A stretch of 64,000 nt of DNA. It comes from Thalassomonas viridans (GTDB lineage Bacteria; Pseudomonadota; Gammaproteobacteria; Enterobacterales; Alteromonadaceae). A program made the translations under genes and the position numbers. Where the stretch lies: contig NZ_CP059733.1 of assembly GCF_000948985.2 (NCBI RefSeq), positions 5,828,001 through 5,892,000 on the forward strand. The letters are read 5' to 3'. The notes below the pieces were generated by a model. The model was not told the DNA's origin. It did not search any database and worked only from the letters and a program-made list of their open reading frames with translations. This document shows, piece after piece, positions 41,330-48,715 of this stretch. Every line of letters begins with the position of its first letter. The first letter of the stretch is position 1.

Positions 41330-42295
41330 ATGAAGTATTTTCCCGTTTTTCTCGATGGCAGTAAGATTAACGCTATCGTTATTGGCGGTGGTGATGTTGC
41401 CGCCCGTAAAATTGAGTTGCTGCTCAAGTCCACCACAGAAATCACTGTGGTGTCCGACAGCTTTTCCCCCGGGGTTCAACGTTTAATCGACGAGCACCAA
41501 CTGGAACAGCTCAACCAGCCCTATCAGCAAGGATTACTGTCAGGGAAAAACCTGGCCATTGCCGCCACGGATAACAGTGAAGTCAATGCTGCCGTCTATC
41601 AGGAAGCCACAGATTTAAAAATCCTGGTCAATGTCGTCGACCAGCCTGAACTTTGTACTTATATTACCCCGGCCATTATCGACAGATCGCCGATGATCAT
41701 CGCCTTATCCAGCTCCGGCAGCGCCCCTATCCTGGTGAGAATGCTGCGGGAGCAAATAGAAAAAGTCCTGCCCCATGCCTATGGCCGACTGGCAGATTTT
41801 TCCCTGAAGTTCCGCGACCATGTTAAGGCCAGGGTCAAAGGATTGCGTAACCGCCGCACCTTCTGGGAAAAAACCCTGAAGGGGCAAATAGGGCAAGCTA
41901 TTCTCGACGGCAATACCGCCCGGGCAGAGCAGCAGCTGATCGCCAGCTTAAACCAGCAAATCGCGGCGCCGGCAGGGGAAATTGTTTTTGTCCATACCCT
42001 GGACGGCAACCCGGATAATTTAACCTTAAGCGCCCACCGGGAGATGCAGTATGCCGATGCGGTGTTTTACGACGAAACGGTAAACCCTGAGCTGATAGAA
42101 TATGTACGCCGGGATGCCGACAAATACCCGCAAGAGATAGTTTCCACTATCTTAATCAACTTCCAGCATGCCTTGGAATTAGCCGAGCAGGGACAAAAGG
42201 TGATTTATTTACTGGCCGACTACCACCCGCTGCCGGAAAATGCCGCCTTGTCCCAAAGCCATATCGCCACCAAAACCCTGGTTTGCGGCAGTTAA
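41330..42295 (+). CDS. CysG-like precorrin-2 dehydrogenase/ferrochelatase with decayed SUMT domain
   Basis: A 321-residue siroheme-synthesis protein. Residues 1-~200 match the CysG N-terminal module (FLDGSKINAIVIGGGDVAARK, LVNVVDQPELCTYI, AIIDRSPMIIALSSSGSAP). Residues ~218-321 match only the start of the CysG methyltransferase domain, and badly: the SAM motif GAGPGDPDLLT is HTLDGNPDNLT, then YDETVNPELIEYVRRDAD, ending before the core of that domain. CysG is ~457 aa. So it probably oxidises precorrin-2 and inserts iron but needs a separate uroporphyrinogen methyltransferase. The last 100 residues may only aid dimerisation. Confidence 0.85.
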   Translation: MKYFPVFLDGSKINAIVIGGGDVAARKIELLLKSTTEITVVSDSFSPGVQRLIDEHQLEQLNQPYQQGLLSGKNLAIAATDNSEVNAAVYQEATDLKILVNVVDQPELCTYITPAIIDRSPMIIALSSSGSAPILVRMLREQIEKVLPHAYGRLADFSLKFRDHVKARVKGLRNRRTFWEKTLKGQIGQAILDGNTARAEQQLIASLNQQIAAPAGEIVFVHTLDGNPDNLTLSAHREMQYADAVFYDETVNPELIEYVRRDADKYPQEIVSTILINFQHALELAEQGQKVIYLLADYHPLPENAALSQSHIATKTLVCGS

Positions 42296-42325
42296 GGCCG
42301 AAAGGACTATCTAAGCCTTCAAAAC

Positions 42326-42355
42326 AAAGCCCGGTTTGTCAGAGCCGGGCTTTTT
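42326..42355 (+). terminator. Terminator after the CysG-like gene
   Basis: Arms AAAGCCCGG and CCGGGCTTT around 10 bp, ending in a five-T run, 31 bp after the stop. Confidence 0.88.
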
Positions 42356-42451
42356 GCTTCCTATAAGATCATACTCAGGTCATGGCTGGAGTTTTCAAAA
42401 TAAAACATTACGCCAGCCAGTTAAGTACTGACTGGCATTGAAGTACCAGTG

Positions 42452-42760
42452 TTATGTATCCTCCCTATTTTCTTGTATTAGAGCTTGTTTGTCGTAGCTA
42501 TGGGCTTCCTTGTAGAGTTCATCGACTCTCTGGTAATACGCTTTTACCTGGCACTTAAGCCAATCGCAGAGGTGGCGTATCCCTTCGCTGGTTTCCTCGC
42601 TGATGCACTCCGGCTCCTGGGTTACGGCGGCGAAGGCGTCACAGAGAAAGGCGCATTCCTGATGGAACTTATAAAAATCGTCGATCAGGTCGATAAGCTC
42701 GGACAACTGGGCTTTCCTCCTGGCAGCCTCATTTTGCGGGGCAGAAGTGGATTCAGACAT
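42452..42760 (-). CDS. Small cytosolic protein of unknown function (102 aa)
   Basis: A helical, acidic protein with no signal or membrane span. It holds three cysteines around a Phe-rich helix (FYKFHQECAFLCDAFAAV; RHLCDWLKCQ gives two more) and a coiled-coil-like tail. I do not recognise the family. Its start overlaps the end of the preceding 63-aa gene by 8 bp, with a strong AAGGAGGA ribosome binding site inside that gene, which is good evidence that it is real and coupled. Confidence 0.7.
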   Translation of the reverse strand: MSESTSAPQNEAARRKAQLSELIDLIDDFYKFHQECAFLCDAFAAVTQEPECISEETSEGIRHLCDWLKCQVKAYYQRVDELYKEAHSYDKQALIQENREDT

Positions 42761-42944
42761 GAGCTTGTCCTCCTTTTGAGGTTAACAGCAAGTTCCAGGC
42801 GGTAAAACAGCCAGTAAAGCCCTGGGGTGAAGTGATACCGGCGTTACTGGTATTAGCAAAACCGTGCCGGCGGTGTGGTGGTGTGTTTTCTGTTACAAAA
42901 ACTTTAACCGAGTGAAACTCTGGCATATCATTAGTTTTAGCCAT
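42753..42944 (-). CDS. Small protein of unknown function (63 aa), upstream partner
   Basis: A polar 63-residue product beginning MAKTNDMPEFHSVKVFVTEN, with a middle rich in Gly, Thr and His and an end GGQAHV. The last codons encode the ribosome binding site of the next gene. The paired arrangement resembles small two-gene units of Pseudomonas and relatives, but no family can be assigned. A possible hairpin lies upstream at 42975-43008. Confidence 0.55.
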   Translation of the reverse strand: MAKTNDMPEFHSVKVFVTENTPPHRRHGFANTSNAGITSPQGFTGCFTAWNLLLTSKGGQAHV

Positions 42945-42974
42945 AATAGATATCTCACTTATCTGTTTTGGTTA

Positions 42975-43097
42975 GCTATCTTCGGGTGCTGTAACACCTG
43001 AGGATAGCGCCTTGTTTACCATTTTTTACTTGCTTGTTTATCAAGTTATCGGTCGGTAAGTGGCCGGTGAATGAGTTGTGCGTTAAGTACCTCCTTA
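42975..43097. other. Intergenic stretch with a wobble-paired hairpin and an isolated Shine-Dalgarno
   Basis: The 326 bp between 42944 and 43271 hold no convincing gene. A 14-bp-arm hairpin (GCTATCTTCGGGTG at 42975-42988 and CACCTGAGGATAGC at 42995-43008) pairs fully in plus-strand RNA using G-U. On the minus strand, TAAGGAGGT (43097-43089) is an exact Shine-Dalgarno with no start codon at normal distance. Confidence 0.4.
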
Positions 43098-43270
43098 GAT
43101 GAGGTGGGGGGACTATTAATCTATAGTACAAGAAGCTGGCTCTATCAACTGAAAAAGGGATTAATTTTTCGAAACATCATCCTCACCTAATAACTTGAAA
43201 AACAAATGGTTTTCACTTTATTTTGAGAGTACAAAGAAGGCAGGTTAGGCAACTTTAGTCTGTAACGGCT

Positions 43271-43486
43271 TTATTGCCAGCCTTGCCGCCAGACGGTGCT
43301 GTTTTTCAACTCCCGCCAGTCAAGGATATATTCATTATCGTTGATCACCGCCTGCACCTGGCAAGAGCTAACTTTGTTGTCTTCATCAAACTCCACAGCA
43401 GTGACCACAAAATGTTTTTCCTTGTTTACTACTGCCACTTTGGTCCATTTGCTGTGCAGCAGGGTTTTAGGGCTGACTTGATTCAT
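43271..43486 (-). CDS. TIGR02450 family small Trp-rich protein
   Basis: A 71-residue protein with the family pattern near its start: SPKTLLHSKWTKVAV, then EKHFVVTAVEFDED. It ends YILDWRELKNSTVWRQGWQ. These features identify the TIGR02450 small-protein family, whose function is unknown. Its ATG overlaps the stop of the DUF3081 gene by one base (TGATG), so translation is coupled. Confidence 0.82.
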   Translation of the reverse strand: MNQVSPKTLLHSKWTKVAVVNKEKHFVVTAVEFDEDNKVSSCQVQAVINDNEYILDWRELKNSTVWRQGWQ

Positions 43487-43746
43487 CAGGATATTTGCAC
43501 GGCAAACTGCATCAGCTTTTGCTCGAATGCGGCTAAGTCCTCTTTAGCCGGATAGTCGATTTCATATTTGCCGTGAAACATCAGGGTCATGGTAACCCGG
43601 TTATATTGTAAAAAGCAGGTATAACCGTCAAAGTCAAACCAGGCCCTAAAGCCATGGTATTCATAGTAATCATCGCAGCGCTTGCCTTTAGTTACGGTTT
43701 CATTAAAGACCCGCAGGCAAGTTTTTAAATCAATACTGTTATGCAA
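43486..43746 (-). CDS. DUF3081 family protein
   Basis: An 86-residue soluble protein. YEYHGFRAWFDFDGYTCFLQ and VTMTLMFHGKYEIDY match the DUF3081 signature (H/E-G-x-x-A-W-x-D-F-D-G-Y-T). The family is found in Vibrio, Shewanella and relatives; its role is unknown. It forms a unit with the TIGR02450 gene downstream. Confidence 0.8.
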   Translation of the reverse strand: MHNSIDLKTCLRVFNETVTKGKRCDDYYEYHGFRAWFDFDGYTCFLQYNRVTMTLMFHGKYEIDYPAKEDLAAFEQKLMQFAVQIS

Positions 43747-43765
43747 AATTCAACCTTGTTACCGG

Positions 43766-44059
43766 TTATAAGGTTAATATGCTTCTTGCGGGATCTTCTG
43801 CTTCAAGCCCGACCATTTCATCGTAGGGTGTTTGCATTTCCACCAGGGCTTTTTCAACCCCTTTTTCTTTCAACAGCATTTTCGCCTGTTCCAGCGAATC
43901 AGCCACCAGAGGTTGGCTGCTGTCCCGGGAGTAAACATTAAAAAAGTTACCGCGGTCATCTTCTGCACCAATTAAATAGTGAGATGAATCTGCGGTGCAA
44001 ATAATCGCCGGGATCATATGATGCGCCAGCTGGGTTTGCTCGACATTGGTTGCAGACAT
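43766..44059 (-). CDS. DUF6482-like small protein
   Basis: A 97-residue soluble protein. HYLIGAEDDRGNFFNVYS, EQAKMLLKEKGVEKALVEM and PYDEMVGLEAED resemble the DUF6482 group (AYDEM-GL ending). Function unknown. The ATG at 44059 with AGGAG 8 bp upstream is preferred to a start 16 codons earlier. It precedes the DUF3081 gene by 19 bp, so the three small genes may form one transcript. Confidence 0.65.
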   Translation of the reverse strand: MSATNVEQTQLAHHMIPAIICTADSSHYLIGAEDDRGNFFNVYSRDSSQPLVADSLEQAKMLLKEKGVEKALVEMQTPYDEMVGLEAEDPARSILTL

Positions 44060-44171
44060 AATAAATTGCTCCTGTTGTTGAGTTATCAAGAACTGCATAC
44101 GAAACAAACAGCAAAAAGGATCTTTTTGGCACCTTTAATTTTAGCAGTTAAAGGCGCCCAAAGCGCCCTGA

Positions 44172-44672
44172 CTAATAAGCACCGGCACCATAAGTCAGTT
44201 CATAACTATGACTATAGATTTCAAGAATGTTACCAAAGGGATCTTCCATGTAAATCATGCGGTAAGGCTTTTCTCCCGGATAATAATAACGAGGCTCAGG
44301 CATACGTTTTTTACCGCCCGCAGCAACGATTTTTTCTACCAATTCTTCTAAATTGGGATCTTGCACACAAAAGTGAAAAATTCCCGTTTTCCAGTATTCA
44401 AAATTATTTTCCGGATTTTCCTGGTTGGCGAATTCAAACAGCTCTACGCCTATCCTGTCGCCGGTGGCTAAATGGGCGATTTTAAATTCCCCCCACTCAG
44501 GCCCGAAAACATCGGTACACATCTCACCGATCGGACTGGTATCTTCGACGATTAGGGTCGGCGGCATAATTTCATACCAACCTAAAACCTGGGTATAAAA
44601 CTCAACCGCTTTTGCCAGGTCAGGTACCGAAATACCAATGTGGGAAAACGTTCTCGGATATACTTTGCTCAT
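44172..44672 (-). CDS. VOC/glyoxalase-fold protein
   Basis: A 166-residue protein with paired beta-alpha-beta-beta-beta modules: FSHIGISVPDLAKAVEFYTQVLGW with the first metal-ligand His, IGVELFEFANQENP with an acidic ligand, IFHFCVQDPNLEELVEKI, and MEDPFGNILEIYSHSYE. It resembles lactoylglutathione lyase relatives and dioxygenases; the substrate cannot be told. GAGGAG precedes the ATG at 44672. It is divergent from a LysR gene that probably controls it. Confidence 0.85.
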   Translation of the reverse strand: MSKVYPRTFSHIGISVPDLAKAVEFYTQVLGWYEIMPPTLIVEDTSPIGEMCTDVFGPEWGEFKIAHLATGDRIGVELFEFANQENPENNFEYWKTGIFHFCVQDPNLEELVEKIVAAGGKKRMPEPRYYYPGEKPYRMIYMEDPFGNILEIYSHSYELTYGAGAY

Positions 44673-44715
44673 GTTTTTCTCCTCAATAAAGTTGATGTGC
44701 AAAGTTTACCCGCCG

Positions 44716-44738
44716 TGATAAAGTATAAAAAATTATCA
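44716..44738. promoter_or_regulatory. LysR-type operator between VOC gene and lysR
   Basis: TGATAA-N11-TTATCA, an inverted repeat of the T-N11-A type that LysR regulators bind, 29 bp before the regulator's start and 44 bp before the VOC gene's start. Confidence 0.6.
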
Positions 44739-44766
44739 TTTATTATAAATATGAGTACGTTTTGTA

Positions 44767-45651
44767 ATGATAAACCAGACCTGGCTGAAAACATTTTGTA
44801 CCCTGGCGGATGTCGGCCACTTCACGCAAACCGCCGAGCGCCTCTTTATGACGCAATCCGGGGTGAGCCAACACATTAAAAAACTGGAGCAACAGCTGGA
44901 TGTAATGCTGCTGATACGTGAAGGCAAATCTTTTTCCCTGACCGAGGCCGGGAGCAAATTGCATAAACAGGGACAAAAGTTATTAGAGGCGACGGAGGAA
45001 CTGACCAAGTCAGTTAAACAGGACGACCCTTTAGTGGGTGTCGTCAAACTAGCCTCTCCCGGCAGCATAGGTTTGAAGCTTTACCCTCAGCTACTGGAAG
45101 TTCAGCAACAATCGCCGCAATTGATCATAGATTATGCCTTTGCTCCCAATGCCCGGATAGAAGCAGATCTGGTCACACGCAAAATTGATCTCGGTTTAAT
45201 GACCCAGACCAGTACCAGTGCCGAAGTAGTGAGCGAGAAAATTGCCATAGAGCCTTTGCTTCTGGTTACGGCAAATAACATTAGTTCAGTGAGCTGGCAA
45301 AAACTGCTAGAACTGGGTTTTATCAGTCATCCGGACGCAGCGCACCATGCCCGCTTATTGTTAGGCGAAAACTTTACTGAGTTTACCCATATTGAACAGT
45401 TTCCCCATAAAGGTTTTTCCAACCAAATCGGGTTGATTTTAGAGCCGGTCAGCCGGGGACTGGGCTTTACGGTTTTACCTTTACACGCAGTAAATGCCTT
45501 CCATAACCAGAGCGCCATCCGTACACATCCATTAGCCAGACCCGTCGGTGAAAAGCTCTACCTTTGCCACAACCGCACAGCCTTTATGGCCAACAGAAGC
45601 AAACATATAAAAGTGCAAATTCGGGATTATTTAACAGGAGGAAAGCCTTAG
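44767..45651 (+). CDS. LysR family transcriptional regulator
   Basis: A 294-residue regulator. The winged HTH is at residues 1-~65 (LKTFCTLADVGHFTQTAERLF, MTQSGVSQHIKKLEQQL), followed by a linker helix and the periplasmic-binding-protein-like effector domain (~90-290; DLVTRKIDLGLMTQT, GLGFTVLPLHAV). Effector unknown. The divergent VOC gene and the T-N11-A repeat between them suggest control of that gene and of itself. Confidence 0.9.
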   Translation: MINQTWLKTFCTLADVGHFTQTAERLFMTQSGVSQHIKKLEQQLDVMLLIREGKSFSLTEAGSKLHKQGQKLLEATEELTKSVKQDDPLVGVVKLASPGSIGLKLYPQLLEVQQQSPQLIIDYAFAPNARIEADLVTRKIDLGLMTQTSTSAEVVSEKIAIEPLLLVTANNISSVSWQKLLELGFISHPDAAHHARLLLGENFTEFTHIEQFPHKGFSNQIGLILEPVSRGLGFTVLPLHAVNAFHNQSAIRTHPLARPVGEKLYLCHNRTAFMANRSKHIKVQIRDYLTGGKP

Positions 45652-45705
45652 TTAAGCCCGAGCTTTCATCCAGGTGTCTAAAGCATTTTCTATACAAGGG
45701 TATAT

Positions 45706-46098
45706 TTACTTCTGCTCAAGATGCAGCAAAATTGATTGCTGATCTTTCTTAGTCATTTTACTCACCACTAGCATAAACGAGTTATCTATCATCCGCTCAA
45801 GCTCTCCTTGTGGAATTGAGCCATCTAAAATCACGGTATTCCACAGGCGCTTATTCATATGATAGCCGGGGATCACGGAGGGAAAGATATCACGCAGCAT
45901 CACGGCTTCTTCGGGCTCGCATTTAAGGTTCATCCACCAATCGCAGTGTTCATCATCCCCTTTGCCCATTTTACCTAAGGCCAGGGTCGCAAACATTTTA
46001 TTCTTCACCTTAAACACCATGACATCTTCCCCGAAAGGAAAGTCTAATGTGGCTTCGGGTTTCCCCAGCAGGTAATCTTTTGCCTGTAAATGATCCAT
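45706..46098 (-). CDS. MmcQ/YjbR family protein
   Basis: A 130-residue protein of the CyaY-like MmcQ/YjbR fold: LLGKPEATLDFPFGEDVMVFKV, MFATLAL, MNLKCEPEEAVMLRD, PGYHMNKRLWNTVIL with the conserved W, and SFMLVVSKMTKKDQ. The fold is thought to bind DNA, but the biological role is not known. Convergent with the LysR gene. Confidence 0.87.
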   Translation of the reverse strand: MDHLQAKDYLLGKPEATLDFPFGEDVMVFKVKNKMFATLALGKMGKGDDEHCDWWMNLKCEPEEAVMLRDIFPSVIPGYHMNKRLWNTVILDGSIPQGELERMIDNSFMLVVSKMTKKDQQSILLHLEQK

Positions 46099-46177
46099 TT
46101 TTTGCTAAGGGCTATCTCTAAAAAGTGCTGATATTACAGAATAGTAAGCCTTGGCGGATAAGAGCGCAAGATGAAAA

Positions 46178-46212
46178 AAAGCCCGGGCCAGATGAGCGGT
46201 AGCCCGGGCTTT
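46178..46212 (-). terminator. Terminator of the TonB receptor gene
   Basis: Arms AAAGCCCGGGC and GCCCGGGCTTT, followed on the minus strand by a run of T, 24 bp after the receptor stop. Confidence 0.88.
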
Positions 46213-46236
46213 AAGATAACCGATAACCTGTATCAG

Positions 46237-48378
46237 TTAAAAACTGTAGGTGAGCTCGCCCCAGATGCTAGTGCCCTCACCCCGTAACCTGTCCATCACC
46301 TCAATATCGACATTTTTCACCCGGTTATAACCACCAAGATGGTTTTCATACTCCTTGTCCAGGATATTGTCTATGCCGCCGCGCAGGGTTAATGAAGCCC
46401 CCAGGTAATATTGCACATCCAGGTTGAGCAGGCCGTAACCCGCCGTTTGCTGTTCATCATTGGTCAGGGAAACCTTGTCCTGCTTGTCTACCAGCTGCCA
46501 GTTTAAGGTTGCCAACAACGCATCAGACTGATAGCTGACATTAAGCTGGGCATTTAACGGGGCAATACGGTAGAGATCGTCGTCGATATCCCGGCGCTCG
46601 CCCCTAACATAACTGGCAATACCGGAAAAGCTGAAAGCTTCACTGAGTTGATAAGACCAGTTGACATCCATACCGTATAACTTGGCATCGACATTGGTAA
46701 ACTTCAGCGGATTGTCATCACCGCTCATCATCTGCGCCATCATGGCAGCAGACATATCTTCCATACCCAGCGGCGTCCCCTGAATATAGTCGTCGATGCG
46801 CTGATAGAAGATATGCGGCGACACCATGGCTTTATCGCTCTGGTAAGTTAAGCCTAAATCCAGCTGGGCTGCCTGTTCACTGTCCAGATCCATATCGCCG
46901 ATATAGGTGTTGCCGTCCGCCAGGCCGCCGGTAGCTTCCAGCGGCATCCATAAATACAGCTCCTGGTAGGAAGGGGCACGGTTTTTCAGCCCCAGGCCGG
47001 CGTAAAGCGACCAGTGGCTGCTCAGCTGGGATTCGATGTTTAAGGCGATATCAACATTGCTGTGTGAGGTATCCCGGTCGGCATTATTAAAGCTGTCCCT
47101 GAGGTCTGCCGCCATTGTTCCCATCATATTGTTCATCATGGCCATAGAGCTGGCCACCTCACCGGCATCGGTTTTCGCACGTTTAACCCTCAACCCCAAC
47201 TGTACCTGGGTCTGCTCGAATTGCTGCTGCCATTGGGCAAACAGTCCGATGCGGTCATCGCGTACCTTGTTAAAATTCAACAACTCGAACATGGCATTTT
47301 CGGGGTTAGTAATAACGGAATCATGCTCCGCCAGATAACCGTCCAGGCCGAGTTTAACTTCACCGAAGGCAAAGCTGCGGTCTGCGGAAACTTTAAAGTT
47401 CCAGGTTTCGCCTACGGCAATATTACGGCGATACCTTTCCGGGTTATCGTTAAACCTCAAGTGGAAATTAGTCATGCCGTGCTCGGCGTCAAGGTAGCCC
47501 AGCTGCCATTCTCCCTGCCATTGTCCCAACATCAGCTTGCCGTCCAGGCTTAACCTGTGGCTGTATATGTATTCGATATCCATGGCTAAGGCCGGGGTGC
47601 CGGAATTATTGGTATCTGTGTAGTGATAACCCAGACCGGTTTCCGAGTTGTCGCCGGCAACACGAAAATCAAAACCAAACTGACGTTTATCAAATTCAGT
47701 CGGCTCGACTTCGAGGCCGTCGCCGCTCTCGAAACTGTCCCCTTCCTGCCAGTTACCGTAAGCCATAAAAGCTTTATTGCCTTTGGAGAAATTAACCACG
47801 GAAGACAAGGTTGAGGCGTCGTTATTGCTGCGGTAACCGGTTTGCAGATCGCCGAAAGTTTCCAGTTTTTGCTGGTTTAAAATTTCCGCCTTACGCATTT
47901 TGACATCGATTGCCCCGCCTAAGGTATTCATGCCCGCGGTTATCGGGGCAATACCGCGGTAAACCGTCATGGAATCAACAATTAACGGCGTAGAGTAGCT
48001 CAGCGGCGTGTCCATGGCATTGGGACCGGCGCCGATCAGGATATGGCCATCCAGGGTAGCCGAAACCCGGTCGCCGTACAGGCCGCGGTACTGGGCAATG
48101 CCGGTAACCGGACCGTTGCTGTTGATATTCGCTCCCGGCACCGAAGCCAGCCAGTTTGCCAAATCCGGCTCGCTGGCCTTACCCTGGGCATAACTGGCAT
48201 TTTCATCAAGAAATGAATGACGCTGATTGGTGATAGTGATCACCTCAATATCATCAACCCTGCTTGCCTGTTCGCCTTCGCTGGCACTTACCTGGGTGAC
48301 GACCGCCGCACTTGAGATCAGGCCGGTCAGAAAAACAGTTTTAATTGCTAAGGTACTCGCTTTAAGAGAAAAATTCAT
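46237..48378 (-). CDS. OprC/NosA-like TonB-dependent outer-membrane receptor
   Basis: A 713-residue receptor with a signal peptide (~1-32), plug domain (~60-175) and a 22-strand-type barrel ending WGELTYSF with the C-terminal Phe. The plug carries GAGPNAMDTPLSYSTP, which lines up with GACPNRMDAPTSYISP of the copper receptor OprC. The copper-ligand Cys of OprC is Gly118 here, while its Met partner is kept (Met122). Two surface segments are rich in Met (AMMNNMMGTM; MEDMSAAMMAQMM), suitable for soft metals. Copper uptake is therefore plausible, by a modified site. An FNR-like box lies upstream. Confidence 0.85.
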   Translation of the reverse strand: MNFSLKASTLAIKTVFLTGLISSAAVVTQVSASEGEQASRVDDIEVITITNQRHSFLDENASYAQGKASEPDLANWLASVPGANINSNGPVTGIAQYRGLYGDRVSATLDGHILIGAGPNAMDTPLSYSTPLIVDSMTVYRGIAPITAGMNTLGGAIDVKMRKAEILNQQKLETFGDLQTGYRSNNDASTLSSVVNFSKGNKAFMAYGNWQEGDSFESGDGLEVEPTEFDKRQFGFDFRVAGDNSETGLGYHYTDTNNSGTPALAMDIEYIYSHRLSLDGKLMLGQWQGEWQLGYLDAEHGMTNFHLRFNDNPERYRRNIAVGETWNFKVSADRSFAFGEVKLGLDGYLAEHDSVITNPENAMFELLNFNKVRDDRIGLFAQWQQQFEQTQVQLGLRVKRAKTDAGEVASSMAMMNNMMGTMAADLRDSFNNADRDTSHSNVDIALNIESQLSSHWSLYAGLGLKNRAPSYQELYLWMPLEATGGLADGNTYIGDMDLDSEQAAQLDLGLTYQSDKAMVSPHIFYQRIDDYIQGTPLGMEDMSAAMMAQMMSGDDNPLKFTNVDAKLYGMDVNWSYQLSEAFSFSGIASYVRGERRDIDDDLYRIAPLNAQLNVSYQSDALLATLNWQLVDKQDKVSLTNDEQQTAGYGLLNLDVQYYLGASLTLRGGIDNILDKEYENHLGGYNRVKNVDIEVMDRLRGEGTSIWGELTYSF

Positions 48379-48499
48379 CACAGGTCACTTCTAAGTTATA
48401 TCCTGTTTAATAGTTTGTTGGCTTAGTGCCGGGAAAACAAAGAAAAACAGGGAAAGTGCGACAATATGTCACAGCCGAAATCCCCCTGTTTTTTTTCCT

Positions 48500-48513
48500 T
48501 TGATTCAGGTCAA
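48500..48513. promoter_or_regulatory. FNR/Etr-like site in the TonB receptor/protease intergenic region
   Basis: TTGAT-TCAG-GTCAA matches the FNR consensus TTGAT-N4-ATCAA in nine of ten positions, 121 bp before the receptor start. The rest of the 337-bp divergent region (48379-48715) holds no gene. It is AT-rich near the protease, where AAGGA precedes the ATG. Confidence 0.55.
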
Positions 48514-48715
48514 AAAAGGCCTGAATTCCTCCTTGATCTCAAATAAGGAAATCTCATTTGTGCATCAGGTTTTTAAGGGGAAAACTCCCTCCGTATCGAA
48601 TTTTTTCCACTTAGGGCAAAACAATAAAACCTTTGTTACATACTTTATGGATAAATAGATGACAAATTTCGCGACGATGGCACAATAAAGAAGTAATCAA
48701 CTATAAGGATCATGA

